Of a stretch of 64,000 nt of DNA, positions 45,532 to 52,748 are shown piece by piece; positions within the stretch are counted from its first letter, which is position 1, and every line of letters begins with the position of its first letter. Below the pieces are notes generated by a model, which was not told the origin of the DNA, searched no databases, and was given only the letters and a program-made list of their open reading frames with translations. Made by a program: the position numbers and the translations under genes. The DNA lies in the IMG/VR virus record IMGVR_UViG_3300044591_002420, positions 61,004-125,003 of that record, one strand, 5' to 3'. The DNA is from a virus.

Positions 45532-47097
45532 ATGACTCGCATCCTCTCCCCCCAGCAGGCCGCCGCCATCGCAGCCGCGATTAAATCAGCGCAACACCAG
45601 ATCATCCCGTCTGTGGCTGGGAGCGGGAAGACTACCGTATTGGTAGAGATTCCGCGTCTTATTCCTACAACAAAGACTGTAGCATTTTGCGCATTCAACA
45701 AGAATATCGTACAAGAGATTGAGTCCCGAATTGCACAGGAGATTAAATCAAGAATTGAACAATACAATAACGAGCAGGAATTTATGAACCCAATTGCAGA
45801 GTGTAATCTAGAGAATGTTAAGGTCGGAACCTTACACTCTTTCGGATTCGGCGCGATCCGTCGCGCTGTCTCCCGCGTCAAGGTTGACGGCAATAAGCTA
45901 AAGAATCTTGCCAGACAGGAATTTACCGGAGAGTATGAAAATCTCCAACAGTTTGTTATTCCTGCCGTCGCAATGGCGAAGGAAATCGGAATAGGTGCAA
46001 TCGTAGAAGATAATATAAAGAATTGGTCCGATATGTTGGATCACCACAATCTCTGGGATTCTCTGCCCGATAAGGTATCACCAGAACAGGGTATTGATGC
46101 GGCGCAATACCTTTTGCGATATAATAACAGTATTAAAAATGTTATTGATTATTCGGATATGATCTACTTTCCTGTTCTTTTTGGAATGAGAATCTGGCAG
46201 TATGATTATGTACTTTTAGATGAAGCACAGGATACTAATGGCCCCCGGCGGGCGTTAGTTAAAATGATGCTGAAGAAAGGCGGCAAACTTATAGCGGTGG
46301 GTGATCCACACCAAGCCATTTATGGCTTTACAGGGGCAGATAATAGGTCGTTAGATATTATTAAGGAAGAATTTAATGCTATTGTTACACCTTTGAGTGT
46401 TACATTCCGCTGTCCTAAAAAGATCGTATCACTCGCTCAATCATGGGTGAGTCACATTGAAGCCCACGGGGAGGCGCCAGATGGGATCGTTGACCGTTGC
46501 GAATTAGCTGAGATTGTTAAACTCACCAATCCTAAAGATGCGATCATTTGTCGCAACACCAAACCACTTGTGGAGCTTGCGTATAGCTTTCTCCGCAATT
46601 CTGTTGCATGTAAGGTAGAAGGTCGTGCAATCGGGGAAGGTTTAGTTAAACTCGCCCAGCGTTGGAAAACGCTAAAGAGTGTCGGAGAATTGAGTGCAAA
46701 AATATCTCAGTGGGCAGAAAGTGAGATTGAAAAGAATAAAGTTAAAGGTAACGATTCCCGTTGCCAAGTTATTGACGATCAGGCGAAAACGTTAGAGGTT
46801 TTTATTGATCAGTGTGACAGTTCCGATCCTATTAGCGTACTTGTGGAGAAGATTCGGTCTCTCTTCAGCGATACAGAAGGGGAGCAGAAAGTGCTCACAT
46901 TATCAACGATTCACAAGGCGAAAGGTAAGGAATGGGATAGAGTATTTGCGCTGGGGATGGATACTTATTCTCCATCAAAGTGGGCAAGGAAAGAATGGGA
47001 AGTGGAGCAGGAATATAATCTCTGTTATGTGCAAGTTACCAGATCAAAGCATCATCTCACTCTCGTCAATGTTCCAGTGAAAGTGAAGAAGTCATAA
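45532..47097 (+). CDS. UvrD/Rep-type superfamily 1A DNA helicase
   Basis: 521 aa. All SF1A motifs are visible: Q-motif ILSPQQAAAI, I VAGSGKTT (~30-37), Ia FCAFNKNI, Ic TLHSFGF, II VLLDEAQD (~232), III IAVGDPHQAIYGFTGAD, IV VTFRCPKKI, V STIHKAKGKEW (~462) and VI YNLCYVQVTRSKHHL. It is shorter than UvrD (~720 aa) because the 1B/2B subdomains are small, as in phage helicases. Likely acts in phage replication, recombination or repair with ATP. Codon use in the first 30 codons is GC-rich. A single gene transcript closed by a terminator. Confidence 0.92.
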   Translation: MTRILSPQQAAAIAAAIKSAQHQIIPSVAGSGKTTVLVEIPRLIPTTKTVAFCAFNKNIVQEIESRIAQEIKSRIEQYNNEQEFMNPIAECNLENVKVGTLHSFGFGAIRRAVSRVKVDGNKLKNLARQEFTGEYENLQQFVIPAVAMAKEIGIGAIVEDNIKNWSDMLDHHNLWDSLPDKVSPEQGIDAAQYLLRYNNSIKNVIDYSDMIYFPVLFGMRIWQYDYVLLDEAQDTNGPRRALVKMMLKKGGKLIAVGDPHQAIYGFTGADNRSLDIIKEEFNAIVTPLSVTFRCPKKIVSLAQSWVSHIEAHGEAPDGIVDRCELAEIVKLTNPKDAIICRNTKPLVELAYSFLRNSVACKVEGRAIGEGLVKLAQRWKTLKSVGELSAKISQWAESEIEKNKVKGNDSRCQVIDDQAKTLEVFIDQCDSSDPISVLVEKIRSLFSDTEGEQKVLTLSTIHKAKGKEWDRVFALGMDTYSPSKWARKEWEVEQEYNLCYVQVTRSKHHLTLVNVPVKVKKS

Positions 47098-47122
47098 ATC
47101 ATACGAACAATTAGCTATTCTT

Positions 47123-47153
47123 TATCCCCGACTTAATTGTTGGGGATATTTTT
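47123..47153 (+). terminator. Intrinsic terminator
   Basis: TATCCCC-N12-GGGGATA followed by TTTTTATATC. Confidence 0.8.
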
Positions 47154-47222
47154 ATATCGGATGATGTGTTTGTTATATTATTATACTTTATGAAAAAACA
47201 GTACAGGGCTCCCGTTGATTTA

Positions 47223-47317
47223 ATTATACAGCCGAGGCTGGCCATAGTCAAGGTCTGGAGTGATAAGCATTCCTGATCGGGTAAAGGCTTGACGGTGGCC
47301 GATGGTGGCTGTATATT
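47223..47317. promoter_or_regulatory. Class B divergent promoter module 7 (diverged flank)
   Basis: Leftward TTGACT (top AGTCAA 47246-47251), 17 nt, TATAAT (top ATTATA 47223-47228); rightward TTGACG 47289-47294, 17 nt, TATATT 47312-47317. The AATAGAATAGG block is lost here, yet the leftward promoter keeps spacing and even has a consensus -10, which supports real function. Core GATAAGCATTCCTGATCGG. Confidence 0.8.
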
Positions 47318-47359
47318 ATGGGTGTTCTAGACATTCCTGGCAGGTTGCCGGCTCCACCG

Positions 47360-47524
47360 ATGCGATTCTCAACCCCACAAAAGATCTCCAAATTTTTCTA
47401 TCTGGGATTGAATCCTAATTCTTATGATGAGATTTTCGGATTCTCATTATTCAATTTCTACGTCGGATTCTACTACGAATCTGGCTGGTGTGCGGGATTT
47501 CTTGACGCGAACGGGTGCCTCTGA
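47360..47524 (+). CDS. Small aromatic-rich protein
   Basis: 54 aa from ATG 47360; the frame opens at ATG 47318 but that is directly after the -10. FFYLGLNPNSYDEIFGFSLF and FYVGFYYESGWCAGF, possibly membrane-associated. Coding status moderate. Confidence 0.45.
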   Translation: MRFSTPQKISKFFYLGLNPNSYDEIFGFSLFNFYVGFYYESGWCAGFLDANGCL

Positions 47525-47554
47525 AAGTATTACAATCCTCTCGCAGTCTTTCTC

Positions 47555-47920
47555 ATGAAATCTCTCACTCTTCCCGTTGTTCTCACCACAACAAAAATAA
47601 CTGAAGATCAGTGGAAAGAGTTTATTTCTGATACAATCGGTGACATTTCTGGTGAAATGGTTACAGTTGGGCCATGGCAAGTTCCGGTTAAGTTTGTGGC
47701 TCTAGCAGCATCTTATAATTGGAAAAATAATTGTTACGGTGACTTTATTGAATCTGTTACGCTATATGGAAAGCGCACGCTATGCAGAGTAAAAGAAAGC
47801 GACTATAAGTTGGAGGGTATCGTTAGCATTAAAGGTGTGAAGAGGAGAGCCTATACTTCTTCCATTATGTTTGAACTTCCCGATGGTCGGCTATATAATG
47901 TGTCGACAATTCAGGTATGA
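47555..47920 (+). CDS. Hypothetical protein
   Basis: 121 aa (TTTCTCATG start). Beta-rich with TDTIGD-like acidic segment ISDTIGDISGEMVTVGPWQV and a repeated strand pattern (LYGKRTLCRVKES, GVKRRAYTSSIMFEL). Followed by a terminator. No family recognised. Confidence 0.6.
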   Translation: MKSLTLPVVLTTTKITEDQWKEFISDTIGDISGEMVTVGPWQVPVKFVALAASYNWKNNCYGDFIESVTLYGKRTLCRVKESDYKLEGIVSIKGVKRRAYTSSIMFELPDGRLYNVSTIQV

Positions 47921-47937
47921 AATAGCAAACACAAAGG

Positions 47938-47963
47938 CCCCGGTTTAATCGCCGGGGTTTTTT
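47938..47963 (+). terminator. Intrinsic terminator
   Basis: CCCCGG-tttaatcg-CCGGGG followed by TTTTTTATTG. Closes the plus-strand accessory block. Confidence 0.85.
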
Positions 47964-48303
47964 ATTGTCTTCTAATCTATTTGTTATTCTCTATAACAGT
48001 TTGTAGCATTTGATTGTATTGTTATATCGGTTGATGTGTTTGTTATGGTTATAACAAGTAATCTGTGTTTAATTGTTATTATTAACAGTGTCTAATGACA
48101 GTTGATTTGTTATTTTGTATGCTTATCGGCCCCGCCTAGCGATAATAATCCATAAGCCCCCCATAAGCCCCCAATAACCCCCAATAATAATCTGACCCTT
48201 TGAAATAATATATCAAATATCCATGGGTCCCCTACATCACCTTAAAATATACCGATACCATTTTTTCAAAAAATTTCCGCCGGCAAAAATTTTCCCAAAA
48301 GGG
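47964..48303. other. Non-coding boundary with iteron-like repeats
   Basis: About 340 bp without a gene between converging plus- and minus-strand blocks. Left half is TTGTTAT-rich. TTATCG ... CGATAA forms a hairpin (48123-48145). CCATAAGCCC, CCATAAGCCC, CCAATAACCC, CCAATAATAA follow at a ~10-nt period (48150-48190). An AT-rich stretch and AAATTTCCGCCGGCAAAAATTTT lie near 48270-48295. Candidate origin or insulator; unproven. Confidence 0.6.
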
Positions 48304-48474
48304 TCAACTCGTTTCCATCACATAAGACAGATTAACATTCAATCCGATCCATAAATCAACAGAAAAATATAAATCCGTCTCTGGATCCGAAAGCATCATA
48401 TCAAGCCAGTATTCAAAATTTGTACCTACTTGATACCAGCCCCAATATATCTTCTCAAAGAAATTATGTCTCAT
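48304..48474 (-). CDS. Small hypothetical protein
   Basis: 56 aa on the minus strand from ATG 48474, with AAGGAGAATAA upstream. RHNFFEKIYWGWYQVGTNFE then DLYFSVDLWIGLNVNLSYV: aromatic-rich and amphipathic, possibly membrane-associated. Overlaps the RHH-like gene by 11 nt. Confidence 0.6.
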   Translation of the reverse strand: MRHNFFEKIYWGWYQVGTNFEYWLDMMLSDPETDLYFSVDLWIGLNVNLSYVMETS

Positions 48475-48664
48475 CTTTATTCTCCTTATCAACACATAAA
48501 AATTCTTGTCCTCTGGCCTCGGCATCCAATAACCGTTCAAATAAATCAAGTCCAGCTAGAATAACTTCCATTTTTGTTAATCCTGATCTATAAGCAGCGG
48601 AGGTCCATTTATTCATAGCTTCGTCGTTGAAAGTGATTATGAACTGATGTTTATACTTTGTCAT
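48464..48664 (-). CDS. RHH-like small protein
   Basis: 66 aa from ATG 48664. TKYKHQFIITFNDEAMNKWTSAA: strand, then SGLTKMEVILAGLDLFERLLDAEARGQEFLC, a ribbon-helix-helix-like pattern related to the protein at 32129. Candidate repressor of the minus-strand operon. DNA binding is inferred from pattern only. Confidence 0.55.
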   Translation of the reverse strand: MTKYKHQFIITFNDEAMNKWTSAAYRSGLTKMEVILAGLDLFERLLDAEARGQEFLCVDKENKDET

Positions 48665-49008
48665 GATTGGTTTTGTTGATAATAATTTTTCGATAAATTC
48701 TCTAATTTCATTTTTGATAACTCCCGCCATTCGGAATCAAAAATTTCATAAAACTGTACCATTGGTGTACCATTAGAATCAAGAACACACCAATCAAAAA
48801 TTTTATAATCGTGATGTAATTCTCTGATACTCATTTCTTCATCTGTAACGATCATACTATACATATCACCATAATTACGAGAAGTCACATATACTGTAAT
48901 CTCATAATCTTCTGGAGATCTTCCTTCATAAGTAAAATTGTATTCACGATAATCTTTAAATTTTACCTTAACATCTCCAAATGTCTCAACAAATTCTTTA
49001 AGTTTCAT
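48661..49008 (-). CDS. Hypothetical protein
   Basis: 115 aa from ATG 49008 (in-frame ATG at 49035 would overlap the -10). KLKEFVETFGDVKVKFKDYR and a TVYVTSRNYGDMYSMIVTDE strand; basic C-terminus. Coupled to 48464 by overlap. No family recognised. Confidence 0.6.
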   Translation of the reverse strand: MKLKEFVETFGDVKVKFKDYREYNFTYEGRSPEDYEITVYVTSRNYGDMYSMIVTDEEMSIRELHHDYKIFDWCVLDSNGTPMVQFYEIFDSEWRELSKMKLENLSKNYYQQNQS

Positions 49009-49030
49009 TTTTGTCTTTTCGCCAAATACC

Positions 49031-49059
49031 ACCATAACACGAAAACCTCTTTCTGTCAA
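49031..49059 (-). promoter_or_regulatory. Minus-strand sigma70-like promoter
   Basis: TTGACA (top TGTCAA 49054-49059), 17 nt, TATGGT (top 49031-49036). Just upstream lies a class-A-like dyad (GTCCAG-N8-CTGACA, 49063-49082) but no -10 at the class A distance on either strand. Drives 49008 to 48304. Confidence 0.6.
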
Positions 49060-49130
49060 GAGGTCCAGTGAACGAACTGACACACAGATTTTCTACATAG
49101 ATTGATTCAGTAAAAATCGTCTTTAATCTT

Positions 49131-49328
49131 ATGAAGGAAACCAAATATCACATCTATCTCAATAATAAATGTGTTAATTATAATCTATCTGAAGATGAAT
49201 TTAATAAAATCTGGAACGATTATCTACACATGGCGTCCATTCATAAAAATCTCAACAGAGAAGACCTATCTTATGAAGAGGTGGTGTTTGATAAATCAAC
49301 CTACTCTCTTCAAGGTACTATATACTGA
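49131..49328 (+). CDS. Small hypothetical protein
   Basis: 65 aa, KETKYHIYLNNKCVNYNLSE then an acidic helix and YEEVVFDKSTYSLQGTIY. Divergent from the minus-strand operon. No family recognised. Confidence 0.6.
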   Translation: MKETKYHIYLNNKCVNYNLSEDEFNKIWNDYLHMASIHKNLNREDLSYEEVVFDKSTYSLQGTIY

Positions 49329-49353
49329 GCACTGAAGTTTATAAAGGTGAAAC

Positions 49354-50238
49354 ATGAAAGGTTTTAAAGTGAAAGCGGTAGAACCGGTTCAAGAGGATAT
49401 GGACACTCTTATTGAACGAGCGAAGAATAAACTAAAAGGAAAGACGATCGTATTCTGTCTTCCCGGTAGATCGGTTTCTTATACATTCTTGAAGAATTTT
49501 GTTCAGTTATGTTTTGATCTTGCTGGTAATGGTACTGCATTTGCCATTCAACAAGATTATTCTTCCATGGTGAATTTTGCTCGTTGTAAATGTCTTGGAT
49601 ATAATGTAACCAGAGGTAAGTTTCAGATTCCTTGGGACGGTAGATTACATTATGATTATCAAATGTGGATTGATAGTGATATCGTCTTTAACAGTTCCGT
49701 TTTTTGGAAATTGGTTGATACTGCCATTTTTAACGAAGAGAAAGCCGATAACAGAAATTCAGAACAATGGCCGCTAATGAATAAGACAGAAGAGGAATTA
49801 GATTCCATCGGTCGTTGGAATGAAGCTGTTCGTAAAGAAAGAATTCAACGACTCAATCTAAAATGTAATCCTGTTACCAGTGGTTATTATGCCACCGAAG
49901 ATCGCACCACCGTTCCCGTTGCACACTGGATCTACGATGGTGAAGAATTTATTCGCAATGGTGGTATGATGAAATCAGAAACACTAGAATCAATGGCCGC
50001 TCGTAAAAAACCATTTACTTGCGATTACGTTGGTTTTGGATTCGTATTAGTGGCTCATGGTGTTTTTGAAAATATGATCTATCCGGTCTTTGGCCCTAAA
50101 TTACAAGCCTACGATAATGGTATTGAAGACTTCTGTGGTGAAGACGTTGGTTTCTGTCTAGATGCAAAGGAACTCGGAGTTGAGATTGTTGTAGATCCCG
50201 CTGTACGAGTTGGTCACGAGAAAATGGTTGTGCTCTGA
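49354..50238 (+). CDS. GT-A type glycosyltransferase-like protein
   Basis: 294 aa. IVFCLPGRSVSYTFLKNFVQL, then a MWIDSDIVFNSSVFWKLVD segment with a D-x-D motif (metal/nucleotide-sugar binding), and a late CGEDVGFCLDAKELGVEIVVDP followed by GHEKM. This is the layout of a phage GT-A glycosyltransferase that commonly sits near structural genes in T4-like cyanophages. Substrate (virion protein, DNA base or host glycan) cannot be read. Shares an ATG overlap with the next small gene. Confidence 0.75.
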   Translation: MKGFKVKAVEPVQEDMDTLIERAKNKLKGKTIVFCLPGRSVSYTFLKNFVQLCFDLAGNGTAFAIQQDYSSMVNFARCKCLGYNVTRGKFQIPWDGRLHYDYQMWIDSDIVFNSSVFWKLVDTAIFNEEKADNRNSEQWPLMNKTEEELDSIGRWNEAVRKERIQRLNLKCNPVTSGYYATEDRTTVPVAHWIYDGEEFIRNGGMMKSETLESMAARKKPFTCDYVGFGFVLVAHGVFENMIYPVFGPKLQAYDNGIEDFCGEDVGFCLDAKELGVEIVVDPAVRVGHEKMVVL

Positions 50239-50381
50239 TGTACTGGAACATTTATTACGACAATAAGCTTCTTCACGAAAGAGTAACAGACGAAGAACGC
50301 AAAACGATACAGCTAGCATTAATGGAAAAAGTCACAGATGGAGAAATGAACGTTACACTTATTAAAATGGAGGTAGTATGA
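50238..50381 (+). CDS. Small hypothetical protein
   Basis: 47 aa (YWNIYYDNKLLHERVTDEER, then MNVTLIKMEV). Overlaps the glycosyltransferase stop and the next ATG (ATGA). No family recognised. Confidence 0.6.
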   Translation: MYWNIYYDNKLLHERVTDEERKTIQLALMEKVTDGEMNVTLIKMEVV

Positions 50382-50515
50382 AAAAGAATTTATCGGGAGG
50401 AAGAATTATTGAATCCCAGCCCAAAAAATCTCGTCAAGGAGATGGCAAACACACCAAAAACTCTGCAACCAGTAGAAATGCAAAACGCAAACCCACTCGC
50501 GGTCAAGGCCGTTGA
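50378..50515 (+). CDS. Small basic protein, cyanophage-type
   Basis: 45 aa, very basic: KKNLSGGRIIESQPKKSRQG then KNSATSRNAKRKPTRGQGR. The pattern SGGR ... PKKSRQG ... SRNAxxKxxRGQGR recalls a small conserved protein of T4-like cyanophages next to structural genes. Likely nucleic-acid or protein binding. Overlaps the next gene in another frame. Confidence 0.6.
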   Translation: MKKNLSGGRIIESQPKKSRQGDGKHTKNSATSRNAKRKPTRGQGR

Positions 50516-50918
50516 AGAATGGATTCAAAGAGTCTCTCAGTCTCGTTCAGAGCTGGGAGGCTTTTCTGTATGTCCTTATGCATCTAAAGCATCTTATAAG
50601 ATCGTTGAATGTGACATTGATAAACTAGAACCAATAACAGGTTATGATATTCTAATTTACATCGTCAATGAGTCTTCACTGGAAGAAATCAATAAATGGA
50701 TAGAACATTATAACGAAGAGTATTCTGATTGGATCTTTCTAGAAGACTGTGCTACCTATGACACCTTTATTAATGGTGTTCAGACCAATAACGGAAGTCT
50801 CAATTTAATACTCGCTCAGCCCAAGAAAGATTTACTAAAAGCCCGAGAAGCATTAAAAAAGACCAGTTACTATTCGTTCTGGTCCGATGAGTATTATAAT
50901 GAAATCGTTGGAGATTAA
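50442..50918 (+). CDS. Conserved cyanophage-type hypothetical protein
   Basis: 158 aa from ATG 50442, or 147 aa from ATG 50475 (MQNANPLAVKAVEEWIQRVS). NPLAVKAVEEWIQRVSQSRS, then GGFSVCPYASKASYKIVECD, resembles a conserved cyanophage protein (AVK-x-V-x-x-W-I-x-R-V-S ... CPYA). Function unknown. The earlier frame overlaps the small basic gene fully, so 50475 may be right. Converges with the minus-strand virion block. Confidence 0.7.
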   Translation: MANTPKTLQPVEMQNANPLAVKAVEEWIQRVSQSRSELGGFSVCPYASKASYKIVECDIDKLEPITGYDILIYIVNESSLEEINKWIEHYNEEYSDWIFLEDCATYDTFINGVQTNNGSLNLILAQPKKDLLKAREALKKTSYYSFWSDEYYNEIVGD

Positions 50919-51526
50919 CGAAGTCTTACATTAGCAAGATTGGTTGTTCTTTTTCTTTTCTCTTCTTGTGATGCCTGAGGCTTTTCGTTTCTAATCTTTT
51001 CTTGAGTATCGGCAAGATTTCTTAATGCAACTGCATAACGCTCTCTTTGTTTTGGAGTAACTTGCTTCATCTGCCAATCAAGAAGAATAGAATGTTTCCA
51101 ATCTTCGCTCATTACACTCATAATATTTCTGGCAGCATCTTCACTATCAACAAAACCCCCATCAATCAGATATTCAAGAACGAGATCATAAACATCCATT
51201 TCTTCCTTGAAACCACTGTCCCTCATGTCTCGTTCTGCATCAGCTTTTGCCATTCTAGGGCCGGGGCCTCTTTGAATGTTTCTTGCCGATCTGGCGATTG
51301 CCTTCTTTGATCCTTGTGCATTAGCAGCATGAATCTTGTCACCGCGTTTAACGTCTTCGGGGTTATCACTATTGATGAGTTTATTCACTTTGGCTCTTAT
51401 TCTATTGCCACGTTCATATGGTGCCCGATAATTCTTGTCTGCTTTTGCGAGCGCAGAACGTCGTTCTTCATTTTCTTCATAAACACCCAAATAAGCCTCG
51501 TGAAGACTATAATACTTACCGTTCAT
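50915..51526 (-). CDS. Putative virion-associated protein with shared C-terminal helix motif
   Basis: 203 aa, basic. N-terminus YYSLHEAYLGVYEENEERR; central region rich in K, R, A (RGNRIRAKVNKLI, SKKAIARSARNIQRG). At ~112-150 it has VYDLVLEYLIDGGFVDSEDA then ARNIMSVMSEDWKHSIL, a module also present in 53520-53882 (YLVDNNFAKTEKAARNIM ... MSENWIQSIL). A late-type CTAAATA box lies 23-29 nt upstream (51549-51555). Likely a virion or capsid protein, role unknown. Confidence 0.7.
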   Translation of the reverse strand: MNGKYYSLHEAYLGVYEENEERRSALAKADKNYRAPYERGNRIRAKVNKLINSDNPEDVKRGDKIHAANAQGSKKAIARSARNIQRGPGPRMAKADAERDMRDSGFKEEMDVYDLVLEYLIDGGFVDSEDAARNIMSVMSEDWKHSILLDWQMKQVTPKQRERYAVALRNLADTQEKIRNEKPQASQEEKRKRTTNLANVRLR

Positions 51527-51548
51527 TGTTGTTAGTTTGAATATAAGT

Positions 51549-51555
51549 TATTTAG
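51549..51555 (-). promoter_or_regulatory. Late-promoter-like CTAAATA box
   Basis: CTAAATA on the minus strand (top TATTTAG), 23 nt before the ATG of 51526. T4-like late promoters have TATAAATA-type -10 boxes recognised by gp55; CTAAATA is a cyanophage-like version. No -35. Confidence 0.55.
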
Positions 51556-51564
51556 AATTTATTG

Positions 51565-52203
51565 CTAAAATGGTAGTAATGCACCTAGAGTAGTCTTAAC
51601 AAGAAAATCTTTAGCTTTTCTCACAGGTTTTGATCTAGCTATTCTTCTACCAGAATTTCTTGATTGTTTTGTTAGAACTCTATTTGCCTTTCTTGTGACG
51701 GATTTTATTTTGCGATCTCTTTCTCTTACTCTTTTTAGTTTATCTCGTAATGCTTTCTTTGTGTTTTTATCAGTGGTGTTTTTAATTTGTTTCTGGATTC
51801 TTTGTACTTGACCAAAAAGCTCCATGATCAATTCTTCGCTCAATTTTGGATTTCTAATTCTACTATCTGATACACTAAAATCTTTATTTCTTCCACTATT
51901 TTTGTTAAATCCAAAAGACTTATAGAATTTTTCTAGCTTTCCTTTCTTTCCCTTATCGGCTTGTGGTGTGAGTGTAACTCTTTTGTTTTGTTTATCGGCA
52001 TAACGAGTCAGACCCTTAATTGCTCTTGAGCCGATTCCTTGATTTCTTTTTTCTTTTGGTACTTCTATAGCATGAAGCCTAACATCACCACTATTACTAA
52101 GAGTAGAATGAAACTTCATTCCTGGATATTTTCTTCGCCAGGCGGAGCCTATTTTATCTAAGGATTCTTGTGATTCGGTAATAAACTGGCGAAAGGTTTT
52201 CAT
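51565..52203 (-). CDS. Putative packaged GNAT acetyltransferase
   Basis: 212 aa. Residues 1-11 MKTFRQFITES match the T4 capsid-targeting sequence (MKTYQEFIAEA of the internal proteins), with a likely gp21-type cleavage after FITE. Residues ~40-110 read as a GNAT: VRLHAIEVPKEKRNQGIGSR (acetyl-CoA Q/RxxGxG loop), then KRVTLTPQAD and KFYKSFGF. The C-terminal 80 residues are strongly basic. Predicted to be packaged in the head and injected; target unknown. Confidence 0.75.
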   Translation of the reverse strand: MKTFRQFITESQESLDKIGSAWRRKYPGMKFHSTLSNSGDVRLHAIEVPKEKRNQGIGSRAIKGLTRYADKQNKRVTLTPQADKGKKGKLEKFYKSFGFNKNSGRNKDFSVSDSRIRNPKLSEELIMELFGQVQRIQKQIKNTTDKNTKKALRDKLKRVRERDRKIKSVTRKANRVLTKQSRNSGRRIARSKPVRKAKDFLVKTTLGALLPF

Positions 52204-52748
52204 CTTCTTTTTGGTTGAGTTTTCGTTCTTTGTGGTTTATCTTTTGCTCTTATTGTTGGTGGTGCATTTTTGCTGATGTTCTTGTTAGCGGTATCTATGT
52301 CAACCATAATATAACTCCCCTTACCAGCTTTTGCACCCGCATTATGAGCATCTGGTACCCGAACTATTTTATGACCTTTCTTAATGTATTCTCTAGATTG
52401 TTGTATAGGACTCACTTTCTTTGCTCTTTTCATGAGTTCTTCACCTTCATATTTTTGTAACAACTCCTTTTTCTTTTCTCTTGATTTTTTATGTGATATT
52501 GTATTTTTTACTTTAGGATTAACAAATTTAAGATTCACTCTAGAATAACCATAATCATTACCCACTCTAGGTGTAGGAGTTGTATATACAGTTTTATTAG
52601 TTTTTTCTGGATGATAAGTTCCTGATGACGGAGATTCTTTGAAGCCTGATTTTAAAATAGAGTTTTTATTTTCTCTAGAAGTGTAATGAGCGGTTCTCAA
52701 AACTCTCATTCTTTTGGCTTCGGTTATAAACTGGCGAAAGGTCTTCAT
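52200..52748 (-). CDS. Putative packaged ADP-ribosyltransferase-like protein
   Basis: 182 aa. Begins with MKTFRQFITEA (capsid-targeting-like, cleavage predicted after FITE). Then RTAHYTSRENKNSILKSGF is an ART-like loop-helix ([YH]-x-[TG]-S-x-EN-x-x-x-IL-x-x-G[FI]); TVYTTPTPRVG and a SYIMVDIDTAN strand may be further core elements. The C-terminus is basic and Pro/Lys-rich. T4 packages an ART (Alt), so the analogy is attractive, but the catalytic Glu cannot be fixed by eye. Overlaps the next gene by ATGA-type coupling. Confidence 0.6.
   Translation of the reverse strand: MKTFRQFITEAKRMRVLRTAHYTSRENKNSILKSGFKESPSSGTYHPEKTNKTVYTTPTPRVGNDYGYSRVNLKFVNPKVKNTISHKKSREKKKELLQKYEGEELMKRAKKVSPIQQSREYIKKGHKIVRVPDAHNAGAKAGKGSYIMVDIDTANKNISKNAPPTIRAKDKPQRTKTQPKRR

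Noticed and set aside
48304-48549. Longer start at 48549 for the minus-strand gene
   Set aside because: It would overlap the next gene by 85 nt, whereas ATG 48474 has AAGGAG directly upstream.
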